DNA from: Chloroflexota bacterium
GTDB taxonomy: Bacteria; Chloroflexota; UBA11872; UBA12225; JAJDUF01
Direction: 5' to 3'
Assembly: GCA_022826725.1 (NCBI GenBank)
Contig: JAJDUF010000013.1
Location: forward strand, 62,001 to 126,000
Length of the DNA stretch: 64,000 bases
A program made the translations under genes and the position numbers. Within the stretch, counting starts at the first letter, position 1. The number at the start of each line of letters is the position of its first letter. Positions 43,431-51,945 of the stretch are shown one piece after another. Under the pieces are notes generated by a model. The model saw only the letters and a program-made list of their open reading frames with translations. It was not told the origin of the DNA and did no database searches.

Positions 43431-44267
43431 ATGCAGCTTATTGACTCGCACCTACACATCTGGTCGTCGGACGAGGACCGCTTTCCGTCCGGCGCCGAAG
43501 GTCCCGGCGGGCAGACGTGGGACGCCGCGGTCGAGACGCTACTCGGCTATATGGATCGGCACGGGGTAGAGCAGGTGGTGGCAATAGGCCCGCGGCGCTA
43601 CCTGCAAGACCCGAGCTATCTGGTTGATGCCACTGCGCGTTTTCCGGACCGCGTGATCCCGGCGGCACGGGTCCATGCCGACGATCCGGCGGCCGTCAGC
43701 CTGCTCCACGAGTTGGCCAACGAGCACAACGTCCGCGGCATTCGGCTGGCCTGCTATGGCGAGCACACCAGCGTGTGGCCGGCCGAGGCGGCTTTCGAGC
43801 CGGTGTGGCGGGCCTGCGCCGACCTGGGTATCACCATCGGCTTCCTCACCAACCCGGACGAGCTACCCGCGATAGGCGCGGCCGCGGGCCGGCATCCGCA
43901 GGTCAAGGTGGTCATTGACCATTGGGGTGGCCTCCGGGCCGCAGAGGGGCCGGCGTTTGACCGCTTTGCCGCCGTGACGGCGCTGGCGAGCCGCCCGAAT
44001 ATCTATCTGAAGGCCACCTGCTTCCGACGCACGTCGCTGGCCGCCTTCCCCTTCACGGACGTGCATCCGCTGCTGCGGCGGGCGCTCGATGCGTTCGGCC
44101 GCGAGCGCGTCATGTGGGGCACCGATTTCGGGGGTGGTGTTAATGGCGGGGAAGAGTATGGGGAGGAGGTCGCCGCAATCACCGACCACATGGATTGGCT
44201 GTCGCCGGAGGACAAGGAGTGGCTCCTACGACGGTCGGCGCTGCAAGCCTGGCGAGGCACGGCTTGA
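43431..44267 (+). CDS. Amidohydrolase-2 family (COG3618-like) hydrolase
   Basis: A 278-aa TIM-barrel metallohydrolase. IDSHLHIWSSDED is the N-terminal HxH site followed by the W-containing motif typical of this group, KVVIDHWGGLRAAEGPAF has the metal His, and RERVMWGTDFGGGVNGG the catalytic Asp. Known relatives are lactonases (L-rhamnono/L-fuconolactonase) and PDC lactonases, agreeing with sugar-acid catabolism around it. GGGAGG lies nine bases before the ATG. It is only 64 bases from the FAH-fold gene. Confidence 0.8.
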   Translation: MQLIDSHLHIWSSDEDRFPSGAEGPGGQTWDAAVETLLGYMDRHGVEQVVAIGPRRYLQDPSYLVDATARFPDRVIPAARVHADDPAAVSLLHELANEHNVRGIRLACYGEHTSVWPAEAAFEPVWRACADLGITIGFLTNPDELPAIGAAAGRHPQVKVVIDHWGGLRAAEGPAFDRFAAVTALASRPNIYLKATCFRRTSLAAFPFTDVHPLLRRALDAFGRERVMWGTDFGGGVNGGEEYGEEVAAITDHMDWLSPEDKEWLLRRSALQAWRGTA

Positions 44268-44299
44268 GGGTGGAGACCTGCACCTAACCCCCGGTCCCT

Positions 44300-44480
44300 T
44301 CCCTGATGAAGGTTGCGAACTTGATTAGGTAGTGTGTTGACCCCCACCCTGACCCTCCCCCGTCCCGACAGGGGAGGGAACACACCCGTCCCCCCGCCGC
44401 AGCGGGGGGACCATAGGGGGGCTACATCCCACTACCTGATTAAGTTGTCAGCTTTCATTAGGGAGGGGGATGGGGGTAGG
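44300..44480 (+). repeat. Long intergenic repeat, copy B
   Basis: 44387-44432 equals 17411-17456 base for base, with core hairpin CCCCCCGC-CGCA-GCGGGGGG, and continues homologous to about 44480. A second hairpin, CCCTCCCCCGTCCCGACAGG and its arms, precedes it. Together they occupy most of the 250-bp gap between the amidohydrolase and the M20 peptidase. Confidence 0.8.
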
Positions 44481-44517
44481 TACACGGCCTAATCTCGCGC
44501 GAGACGAGGACTGAGCG

Positions 44518-45687
44518 ATGGAAGAGCAGTTGGTCCGCTTGACGAGCGACCTCGTAGCCATCGAGAGCGTCAATCCCGGCTATCCGAGCGGGAGCCGCGG
44601 CGAGGGCGCGATGGCGGCGTTTGTCGAGGAGTATTGTCGGCAACTGGGCTTGGACGTGCAGCGGCAGCCGGTGCATCCGGGCCGCGACAACGTAATGGCT
44701 CGCCTCACGGTGCCCGGCGCCCGCCAGACCTTGCTCTTCGAGGCGCACATGGACACGGTGGCCGGGGACTCGATGGGGGAGCGGGCGTGGCGCCCGGAAG
44801 TGCGCGACGGGCGGCTGTACGGCCGCGGCTCCTGCGACACCAAAGGCTCGCTGGCCGCCATGCTCGTGGCGCTGGAGCTACTGCTGGCACGCCGCGCCGA
44901 GCTGAACATGAATGTGGCGCTGCTGGCGACGGTGGACGAGGAGCTTCAGTTCACTGGAATCCGGCACTTCGTGGACAGCGACGAGCGCGTGGAGGCCGCC
45001 GTCGTTGGCGAGCCGACCGACTTGCGCGTCGTGATTGCCCACAAGGGCTGCCTGCGGGTGCGGGTTTCGACGTTGGGCCGCGCCGCCCATAGCGCCCGCC
45101 CTGAAGTCGGCGTCAACGCCATTGACCACATGGCCGACGTGCTGTACGCGCTGCGGGGCCTCCAGAAGCGTCTACCCGAACGTGAGCACCCACTCGTCGG
45201 CTCGCCTACGCTCAGTGTGGGGATTATCGAGGGCGGCACGGGGGTCAATGTCGTACCGGACCGCTGCACCATTGACATTGATCGGCGCACCATCCCCGGC
45301 GAGGGCATGGAGAGCGCCCTCGTCGAGATCGAGGCGCTCCTCGCCGACGTGCGGCGGGCACGGCCCGATGTGCGACTGGAGCTTAGTCCGCCCACCACCG
45401 ACGACTGGCCGCTCGACACGCCGGTTGACGCCGCCGTCGTCCAAGCCGCCCAAGCGGCCTGCCGCGCGCTCGGACGCCCGGACGCGCTCTTGGGCGTGCC
45501 GTATAGTACGGATGCGAGCAAGCTCTGGGCGCTGCGGGAGGTGCCAAGCATTGTGCTCGGTCCAGGCTCCATCACGCAGGCGCATACGGCCGACGAGTTC
45601 GTGCCGGTCGCACACCTGAGCGCCGCCGCCGAGCTATACACGCGCACGGCGCTAGAGTTGAACGAGCGGGTGTCGGGGCGTAGTTGA
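44518..45687 (+). CDS. M20-family metallopeptidase (ArgE/DapE type)
   Basis: A 389-aa zinc hydrolase that cleaves N-acyl or peptide bonds. Metal and catalytic sites: LFEAHMDTVAGDSM (His and Asp), YGRGSCDTKGSLAAML (metal Asp), ATVDEELQFTGI (catalytic Glu and metal Glu), and the dimerisation domain (GCLRVRVSTLGRAAHSARPE) in the middle. C-terminal LGPGSITQAHTADEFV holds the final His. Substrate could be acetyl-ornithine, succinyl-DAP or a dipeptide. Start has GAGG upstream. Confidence 0.88.
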   Translation: MEEQLVRLTSDLVAIESVNPGYPSGSRGEGAMAAFVEEYCRQLGLDVQRQPVHPGRDNVMARLTVPGARQTLLFEAHMDTVAGDSMGERAWRPEVRDGRLYGRGSCDTKGSLAAMLVALELLLARRAELNMNVALLATVDEELQFTGIRHFVDSDERVEAAVVGEPTDLRVVIAHKGCLRVRVSTLGRAAHSARPEVGVNAIDHMADVLYALRGLQKRLPEREHPLVGSPTLSVGIIEGGTGVNVVPDRCTIDIDRRTIPGEGMESALVEIEALLADVRRARPDVRLELSPPTTDDWPLDTPVDAAVVQAAQAACRALGRPDALLGVPYSTDASKLWALREVPSIVLGPGSITQAHTADEFVPVAHLSAAAELYTRTALELNERVSGRS

Positions 45688-45783
45688 GTCCCCTCTGACC
45701 TCCCCGCTACGGCAGGGAGACGGCGGCCGGCATGATCCCTCCCCCGTCGGGACGGGGATGGGCGAGGGTGGGGGCAATACAAC

Positions 45784-46524
45784 ATGAGAATTACCGATTG
45801 GCTGTACCTCGTCGGCAGTGGACAGGTGGGCTTCCGCCTGACCGACGACTACGACTGTCACGTCTATCTGCTCGACGGTGGCGAGGAATATGCGCTGATT
45901 GACGCTGGTGGCGGGCGTTCGACGGACGAGATTATCGCGCAGATCGCGCGCGAAGGCCTCGACCCGCAACGGGCAGCGGCCCTGTTCGTCACCCACGCCC
46001 ACGTAGACCACGCCGGCGGCGCCGCCGGGCTGCGCGAGCGGCTGGGGCTACAGGTCGCCGCCTCGCCCGAAGTAGCCCAATACCTGCGCTCTGCCGATGA
46101 GCGCGGCAGCAGCCTCGACGTAGCCCGCGAGGGCGGCGTGTATCCGCTCGACTTTGTGTTCGAGCCGTGTGCGGTGGATCGGGAGCTTGCCGACGGAGAC
46201 ACCGTGCAAGTTGGCAATCTGGTCATCGAGGCGCTCGCCACCCCCGGTCACTCCGCCGGTCACCTCGCCTACGTCGTGCGGCGGGACGGTGAGGTTTCTG
46301 CCTTCACTGGCGATGCCCTATTCGCCGGGGGTGCCATCCTGCTCCAGAACATCTGGGACTGCTCGCTCCACGACTCGATTCGGAGTGTTGAGCGCCTGGC
46401 CGCGCTGTCGCTGGACGGCCTCTATCCGGGCCATGCCACCTTTGCCGTGCGCGATGGGCGCCGCGAGGTGGACAAGGCTATGGAATCCATCCGCCAGCGC
46501 CTCCCGCCCCGCCAACTCCACTAG
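45784..46524 (+). CDS. MBL-fold metallo-hydrolase
   Basis: A 246-aa metallo-beta-lactamase-fold enzyme. ALFVTHAHVDHAGGAAGL is the HxHxDH motif, EALATPGHSAGHLAY the third His, AFTGDALFAGGA the bridging Asp and GLYPGHATFAV the last His. The fold matches glyoxalase II-like or lactonase-like hydrolases; substrate unknown. A GC-rich repeat (about 45690-45775) fills the gap upstream. Confidence 0.85.
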   Translation: MRITDWLYLVGSGQVGFRLTDDYDCHVYLLDGGEEYALIDAGGGRSTDEIIAQIAREGLDPQRAAALFVTHAHVDHAGGAAGLRERLGLQVAASPEVAQYLRSADERGSSLDVAREGGVYPLDFVFEPCAVDRELADGDTVQVGNLVIEALATPGHSAGHLAYVVRRDGEVSAFTGDALFAGGAILLQNIWDCSLHDSIRSVERLAALSLDGLYPGHATFAVRDGRREVDKAMESIRQRLPPRQLH

Positions 46525-46548
46525 CGGCTGGGCGGCCGGGGGGGTAGG

Positions 46549-47361
46549 TCAACCCGGCCCCAGCAAAGCAGCGAAAGCAGCGCGCACTCGTAGCTTGTCC
46601 TCGTCGGTACCGAAGTCCAGCGAGAATGGTCCTCGGTAGCCCAGCCGGTCGAGTCGGCGGAAGACGGCCTCAAAATCAATCGTACCCTCGCCGGGAACCA
46701 GGTGAACCTCGTGCGTGCCGGGGTTATCGTTGAGGCGCACCTGAGCGATTCGTCCGATACCAAAGCGATCGAGGAAGCCATCAATGCCCTCAGGCACCAA
46801 GTGCGCGTGAGCGACGTTGAAGGCCCAACGCACCGTCGCTGCCGGGAGCCAGTCCAGAAACCAGGCCGTCTCGTCGGCGTCGCGGGGCTGGTAGTGGATT
46901 TCGGCCAAGTCCGGCTCGGCATTGTGATTCTCGAACCACAGCGCAACGCCCAACCGCGCGGCCCAGGGGACCAGGCGCTCCAGACGCCGCCGGGCCGCCT
47001 CCCGCCGTGTCTCGTGGTCACCGAAGTGGTAGCCGCCATGCACGATCACATGACCACAGCCGAGCCGGGCGGATAGCTCGACGTTCTGCCGCAGATAAGT
47101 CTCTATCCCGTCGCCAACGACCGGCACGATCTCAGCATTGTTCACCGCCGATGAGGTGTGGATACCGACTGTCAGGCGGTGCTTCGCGCACAGTTTGCGG
47201 AAGGCGGCGACGCGAGCGTCCTCCCACTGATCCGGGCTATTGGGTGGCAAGTCGGCATTGAACTCCACTGCGCCGAAGCCGTGCTCGGCAGCCCACGCCG
47301 CACTGGCTTCGAGCGGCCGGTCCCGTCCCGCAGAGTACGAAAAGCGGCGCAACGTGCTCAT
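46549..47361 (-). CDS. Sugar phosphate isomerase/epimerase (AP endonuclease-like TIM barrel)
   Basis: A 270-aa xylose-isomerase-like protein. Visible: WAAEHGFGAVEFNADLPPNS, LTVGIHTSSAVNN, GHVIVHGGYHFGDHETRREA (metal His), WFENHNAEPD (metal Glu), VAHAHLVPEGIDGFL and QVRLNDNPGTHEVHLVPGEG (Asp/His). Such enzymes isomerise or epimerise keto-sugars. The start at 47361 has GGGAG seven bases upstream. It adds to the nearby sugar-acid enzymes. Confidence 0.8.
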   Translation of the reverse strand: MSTLRRFSYSAGRDRPLEASAAWAAEHGFGAVEFNADLPPNSPDQWEDARVAAFRKLCAKHRLTVGIHTSSAVNNAEIVPVVGDGIETYLRQNVELSARLGCGHVIVHGGYHFGDHETRREAARRRLERLVPWAARLGVALWFENHNAEPDLAEIHYQPRDADETAWFLDWLPAATVRWAFNVAHAHLVPEGIDGFLDRFGIGRIAQVRLNDNPGTHEVHLVPGEGTIDFEAVFRRLDRLGYRGPFSLDFGTDEDKLRVRAAFAALLGPG

Positions 47362-47392
47362 ATCCCGCTCCCTTCCGGCAACTGCTCCACAC

Positions 47393-47398
47393 AGCATA
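47393..47398 (-). promoter_or_regulatory. -10 promoter candidate for the isomerase
   Basis: Minus-strand TATGCT in CTGTGTATGCTGTG, 31 bases before the start at 47361. Confidence 0.35.
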
Positions 47399-47600
47399 CA
47401 CAGAGCATCCCGTCCGGCCTTCGCAGCCTATAAACGAGCAACTAGCATCTGTCCGGTCTCCCAGGGCAACCGATAGACGCGCCCGATATGACGCCACGCA
47501 GCAGGCCCACGGCCGTCTTCGACCCTGTGGTCCCGGGACGGGGCCGGGCCGCCGGGAACATGAGACACGTACCGCCGGCCGACCGGCTTGGGAGAGGCAA

Positions 47601-48074
47601 ATGGTGACGTTACTTCACGGCGAGCGGCAGCAGCAGCAGCGTGCGACCAGCGAGCCGCGCGAGTCCATCTGGAGTGTCAGCAAGGGCGTCAAGCACGTCT
47701 ACTTCGCGCTCGTCATCGGGCAGTTCAGTGTCGGTACACTACGGACTGTGGCGCAGGGTGTCGCGGCGGTCGCGGCACTCTGGCATGACTTGTCAGCCCT
47801 CGCGATCACGGTGGCGGCCGTGTCCATGGTGCTCACGGAGACGGGGAGGTATGTAATGGTGTTGGCAGCGGCGTTCGAGGAATGGCGCGAGAAGCGACGG
47901 CAAGAACAGATCGCGCGGGCGGTCGCGGAGGCTTTAGCAAAAGAGCGACGCGAGTCCGATGCCGAGTGGGAAGCGTGGAACCAGCGACGGATGCAGGCCG
48001 AGCAGCGCGGTGAGCCTTTCGAGGAACCACTGCCCTCCGAGCGCCGCCGTGCGACCAAGCTGCCCCAGCAGTAG
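47601..48074 (+). CDS. Membrane protein with coiled-coil tail, unknown function
   Basis: A 157-aa protein beginning MVTLLHGERQQQQRATSEPR. Two hydrophobic segments (HVYFALVIGQFSVGTLRTVA and LSALAITVAAVSMVLTETGR) precede a charged helical region (FEEWREKRRQEQIARAVAEA) and a basic proline-containing tail. It has a glutamine run encoded by a CAG tract. Good GGGAGAGG ribosome binding site. I do not recognise the family; topology suggests a two-helix inner-membrane protein with a cytosolic coiled coil. Neighbours give no clue. Confidence 0.5.
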   Translation: MVTLLHGERQQQQRATSEPRESIWSVSKGVKHVYFALVIGQFSVGTLRTVAQGVAAVAALWHDLSALAITVAAVSMVLTETGRYVMVLAAAFEEWREKRRQEQIARAVAEALAKERRESDAEWEAWNQRRMQAEQRGEPFEEPLPSERRRATKLPQQ

Positions 48075-48214
48075 TGAGAGACAGGCCGGCTGCCGGACAG
48101 AAGCGGCCCTGCGGCCGGCAACCGTCCTTTAAGCCAGCGCCGCTCCTTTCCCCTTGCACTGGCCTCCCTAGCCCCCGCTCCGCGGGAGTCGCAAGGGGCT
48201 ACGACGCTCCGCGA

Positions 48215-49801
48215 CTAGCGGTCCTGGCGGCGGATAACCCGCCCCGCGCGAGCGCCAACGTGCTCGCCGTCGCGGACGGTGACCGTGCCGTTGACGACCA
48301 CGTGCGGGATGCCGGCGGCGTACTGGTGCGGATCGCTATAGGTCGCCATCTCGCGCACGGCGGCCGGGTCGAAGACCACCAGGTCCGCATCCATGCCGTA
48401 GCGGATGAAGCCTTTACTCCGCAGGCCGAGCCGTTCTGCGGTGGCCCCGCTCATCTTGTGGACGGCGCGCTCCAGCGTGAGCAGCCCGCGCTCGCGCACG
48501 TACTCCTGCAGCACGCGCGGAAAGGCGCCGTAGTTGCGGGGGTGCGGCTTGCCGGCGCCGAGTGGCCCGTCCACACGCAACGATGATCCGTCCGAGCCGA
48601 TCATAGACAGCGGGTGTCCAACCACGTGGTCCACGTCGCCCTGATCCATGATGAAGTGCAACATGCCGGCCTGGGCCGCTTCCTCCAGCAGGATGTCGCA
48701 GAACGCCTCCACCGGCGCGACGTGCCGGTCGGCGGCGATCTCGGCGATGGTGCGCCCCTCCAGGTGGCGATTTGCGTCGGTATGTACCGCCGTGATGTAG
48801 ATGCGGTCCCATTCCCGGCCGGCCGCCTCGACATCGGCGCATACCTCCGCGCGTGTCGCCGGGTCGCGGAGGCGATCCAGCAGCTTGGTGCGTCCGCCCT
48901 CGTGTGCCCAATCCGGCATGATCTGGGTCAGGCCGGCGCTGCCAGCGGTATAGGGGTAGACATCGAAGCGGGAGTCGACGCCGCGCTCCTGTGCCCACAC
49001 ACTGAGCTGCGTCACCTGCGGCATCCGCCCCCAGTTCGGTCGAAAGGCGGCCTTGTGGTGGGCGATCTGCACGGGCACGCGAGCACGCTCGGCAATCTCG
49101 ATGGCCTCGGCGGTGGCCCGGAAAACCGGCGCGCCCTCGCCACGTATGTGCGTGAAGTAGAAGGCGTCGTGCTCGTGCAGCGTTTCGGCGAGGCTGACAA
49201 GCTCCTCCGTCTCGGAGTAATTGCTCGGCGGCGTCATCAAGCCCGACGACAGGCCCAAGGCGCCGGCATCGAGCGCCTCGGCCAGCAGTTCACGCTGCCG
49301 CGCCAGCTCCTCCGGCGTGGGTGGCCGGTAGGCAAAGCCCATCGCCGCGATCCGCAGCGTGACGTGCCCGACGAGCGCCAGCACGTTGACCGCGGGCTGC
49401 GCTACGCGCAACGTATCGAGGTAGCTACCGAACGTCTCCCACGCCTCGGAAGGCTCCGGCGGGCTGCCGTCGCCGCTCTGGCCCCGGATCTCGTCGGCAA
49501 ACGGTCCCACGCACGGCGCTGGGCTGGCGCCGCAGTTGCCGATCACCTCGGTCGTCACTCCCTGCCGCACTTTGCTGTGCGCCTCGGGACTGACGAGCAA
49601 GGTGCGGTCGGAGTGCGTGTGGGGGTCAATGAAGCCCGGCGCGACGACCTGACCGGTCGCGTCGAGCCGGTCGGCGGCCGCGGCAGCGCGGAGATCGCCA
49701 ATCGCCGTGATCGTGCCGCCCGCGACGCCGACATCGGCGCGATAGCCGGGCGCCCCGGTTCCGTCTACGACCGTCCCACCACCAATCACGAGATCAAACA
49801 T
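48215..49801 (-). CDS. D-aminoacylase / N-acyl-D-amino-acid deacylase
   Basis: A 528-aa amidohydrolase. N-terminal DLVIGGGTVVDGTGAPGYRA, then APGFIDPHTHSDRTLL (HxH), VIGNCGASPAPCVGP (the family zinc Cys), YFTHIRGEG (metal His), VQIAHHKAA (metal His) and MIGSDGSSLRVDG (catalytic Asp), followed by PHPRNYGAFPRVLQEYVRER typical of D-aminoacylases. It would free D-amino acids from N-acyl forms. The ATG at 49801 has AGGAGG six bases upstream. Fits the D-amino-acid theme of the window. Confidence 0.9.
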   Translation of the reverse strand: MFDLVIGGGTVVDGTGAPGYRADVGVAGGTITAIGDLRAAAAADRLDATGQVVAPGFIDPHTHSDRTLLVSPEAHSKVRQGVTTEVIGNCGASPAPCVGPFADEIRGQSGDGSPPEPSEAWETFGSYLDTLRVAQPAVNVLALVGHVTLRIAAMGFAYRPPTPEELARQRELLAEALDAGALGLSSGLMTPPSNYSETEELVSLAETLHEHDAFYFTHIRGEGAPVFRATAEAIEIAERARVPVQIAHHKAAFRPNWGRMPQVTQLSVWAQERGVDSRFDVYPYTAGSAGLTQIMPDWAHEGGRTKLLDRLRDPATRAEVCADVEAAGREWDRIYITAVHTDANRHLEGRTIAEIAADRHVAPVEAFCDILLEEAAQAGMLHFIMDQGDVDHVVGHPLSMIGSDGSSLRVDGPLGAGKPHPRNYGAFPRVLQEYVRERGLLTLERAVHKMSGATAERLGLRSKGFIRYGMDADLVVFDPAAVREMATYSDPHQYAAGIPHVVVNGTVTVRDGEHVGARAGRVIRRQDR

Positions 49802-49913
49802 CACTGGCCTCCTACCGGCACACTACCAGACCATTCTAGCCGGTGAAGCGAGGAATGACGGACAGCAGCTTTCTCTCGCTCGGCGACGGAGAAGAGCCGG
49901 GGAGTGAGGCCGA

Positions 49914-51587
49914 CTAGCTCATGCTGGGGCCAGCAGCTTGCAGGCGACGGGCGTCCGGGTCGGAGGCAAACTGGGCATAGTTCGCGTGGAAATCACGGGC
50001 GAGGCGCTGCGCTTGGCTATCGTAGCCGTCCGGGTCGTCCCAAGTATCGCGCGGGTGCATGAGCAAATCAGGCACGCCGGGGCAGTGCTCCGGAACCTGA
50101 AACCCAAAGAGGGGATCAGTCAAGTGCGCTACACCTGGTCGTTCCAGATCGCCGCTGATCGCCGCACGCACCAGGGCACGGGTGGCGCCGATGGGTAGGC
50201 GTTGGCCGACCCCATAGCGGCCGCCCGTCCAGCCGGTATTGACCAGATAGCAGCGCGAGCCGTGCTCCGCGAGGCGCTCGCCCAGCAAGTGGGCGTAGGC
50301 CGAGGGCGGCAACGGGAGGAACGGTGCGCCGAAGCAGGCAGAGAATGTCGCCTCCGGTTCCGAGCCAAGCCCGGCCTCGGTCCCGGCCAGGCGCGCCGTG
50401 TAGCCGGAGAGGAAGTGGTAGAGCGCCTGTTCGGTATTCAAACGGGCCAGGGGCGGCAGCACGCCGAAAGCGTCGGCCGTCAGGAAGAGCACGGTCGTCG
50501 GGTGCCCGGCCGTCCCGCCGGTCAGCGCACCCTCGATGTAGTCCACCGGATAGGCGCAGCGGGTGTTCTCGGTGATCGAATCGTCGTCGTAGTCCACCTG
50601 GCGCGTGGCCGGGTCCACGACGACGTTCTCGACGACGCTGCCAAAGCGGATGGCGTGCCAAATCTGCGGCTCGTCCTCTTGCGAGAGGCGGATGCACTTG
50701 GCGTAACAGCCGCCCTCCAGATTGAAGATGCCCTCATCCGACCAGCCATGCTCATCGTCGCCGAGCAGGTTACGGGCCGGATCGGCGGAGAGGGTGGTCT
50801 TGCCCGTCCCCGACAGGCCGAAAAACAGGGCGCTGTCGCCAGCGTCTCCGACATTGGCGGCGCAGTGCATGGACAGCACCCCACGCTGGGGTAGGAGATA
50901 GTTCAGCAGGGAAAACACCGACTTCTTCATCTCGCCGGCGTAGCGCGTGCCGCAGATGACCACCAGGCGGTGTTCCAGGTCCAGGACCACCGCCGCCTCC
51001 GACCGCGTACCGTCCTCGGCGGGCACGGCCTGACAGTGGGGCGCAATGAGGACGGTGGCGCCGGCGGCGCTTGGCTCGTCGCCGACCGGCCCTTCATCAC
51101 GACGGAACAGTTGCCGCGCAAAGAGCGCCTGCCAGGCTTCCTCGGCAATCACGCGCACCGGCATCCGGTAGGCAGGATGCGCGGCGACGGTGGCCTCGGT
51201 GACGTACAGAGCGTCACGCTCCAGCAGATAGCTGCTCACACGCGCCGCCAGGCGAGCAAACCGCTCCGGCGGCAGCGGCTGGTTAACATCTCCCCACCAG
51301 ACCACTCGCTCGCTCGCCGAGCCAGGATAGCGCACCACGAACTTGTCATGCGGCGAGCGGCCCGTGCGCGCACCGGTGGCGGTCACGAGCGCGCCGCTGG
51401 CGGCGAGGATGCCCTCCCCCCGCTGCACCGCCACCTCCGTCAGCGCCGCGGGGGGCAGGTTGGTGTGGACCATGGGGGGCCGACCGCTGGCCGGCGCCGC
51501 GACCACGTCGAGCAGCCGGGCCAACGAGTCAAGCTCTAGGGGATTGAACTGGCCGGAAGGGGCGGGCGGCCCGGCGTTGCTCATCAT
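49914..51587 (-). CDS. pckA: Phosphoenolpyruvate carboxykinase (ATP)
   Basis: A 557-aa enzyme converting oxaloacetate and ATP to PEP and CO2 at the start of gluconeogenesis. Sites: TGARTGRSPHDKFVVRYP (substrate Arg), VVICGTRYAGEMKKSVFSLL, LFFGLSGTGKTTLSADPARN (kinase-type Walker A), GDDEHGWSDEGIFNLEGGCY (Walker B region, metal Asp) and NTGWTGGRYGVGQR (ATP-binding). Slightly longer than the usual 530-540 aa because of an N-terminal extension. AGGAGG lies five to eight bases upstream of the double ATG. Induction on non-sugar carbon sources is expected. Confidence 0.95.
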   Translation of the reverse strand: MMSNAGPPAPSGQFNPLELDSLARLLDVVAAPASGRPPMVHTNLPPAALTEVAVQRGEGILAASGALVTATGARTGRSPHDKFVVRYPGSASERVVWWGDVNQPLPPERFARLAARVSSYLLERDALYVTEATVAAHPAYRMPVRVIAEEAWQALFARQLFRRDEGPVGDEPSAAGATVLIAPHCQAVPAEDGTRSEAAVVLDLEHRLVVICGTRYAGEMKKSVFSLLNYLLPQRGVLSMHCAANVGDAGDSALFFGLSGTGKTTLSADPARNLLGDDEHGWSDEGIFNLEGGCYAKCIRLSQEDEPQIWHAIRFGSVVENVVVDPATRQVDYDDDSITENTRCAYPVDYIEGALTGGTAGHPTTVLFLTADAFGVLPPLARLNTEQALYHFLSGYTARLAGTEAGLGSEPEATFSACFGAPFLPLPPSAYAHLLGERLAEHGSRCYLVNTGWTGGRYGVGQRLPIGATRALVRAAISGDLERPGVAHLTDPLFGFQVPEHCPGVPDLLMHPRDTWDDPDGYDSQAQRLARDFHANYAQFASDPDARRLQAAGPSMS

Positions 51588-51945
51588 TGCGGCCTCCTCC
51601 GCCTGACGGGGACCGGTCACGGTTCACAAGCATAGAAGCTAGTTGAGCGCACTACGGCCTGTCGGGGACACGCGGCGCTCCAACCGACACTTCCTCACAC
51701 CACATAGGCCAGCTCCTACTCCGCCTGGAACCGGGACATAGCTAAGACTCCCGCCACGTGAGACTACCGCTCGGTGACGGGTTGCGTCAATCGGCAAAAT
51801 GCTTGCTGATGTACCAACTCTTGTGTTACCGTCCCTCCGCCGGCACACAACTTGTAGATATTCAGTATACTGTACCCCTGCAAGGCAACTCTTTGCCGAC
51901 CAGGCCGGCCAGCTTCGTTACCACGCAAGGAGCTATGGAAGGACG
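51588..51945. other. 358-bp divergent gap between pckA and the DUF1611 gene
   Basis: No ORF supported. It has the pckA leader with minus-strand TATGCT (51629-51634), then unremarkable sequence, and near the right end the 10-bp palindrome CAGTATACTG at 51863-51872 containing TATACT, about 75 bases before the start at 51946. That palindrome could be an operator or a promoter -10. Confidence 0.55.
51629..51634 (-). promoter_or_regulatory. -10 promoter candidate for pckA
   Basis: Minus-strand TATGCT, 42 bases before the start at 51587; no clear -35. Confidence 0.35.

Noticed and set aside
47626..47640. CAG-repeat tract as a phase-variable microsatellite
   Set aside because: Only about four to five repeat units in frame encoding glutamines; length change would alter the residue count without shifting frame, so phase variation is unlikely.
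48614..49846. 410-codon open frame opposite the D-aminoacylase
   Set aside because: Antisense of a well-supported enzyme; no recognisable motif and no ribosome binding site.
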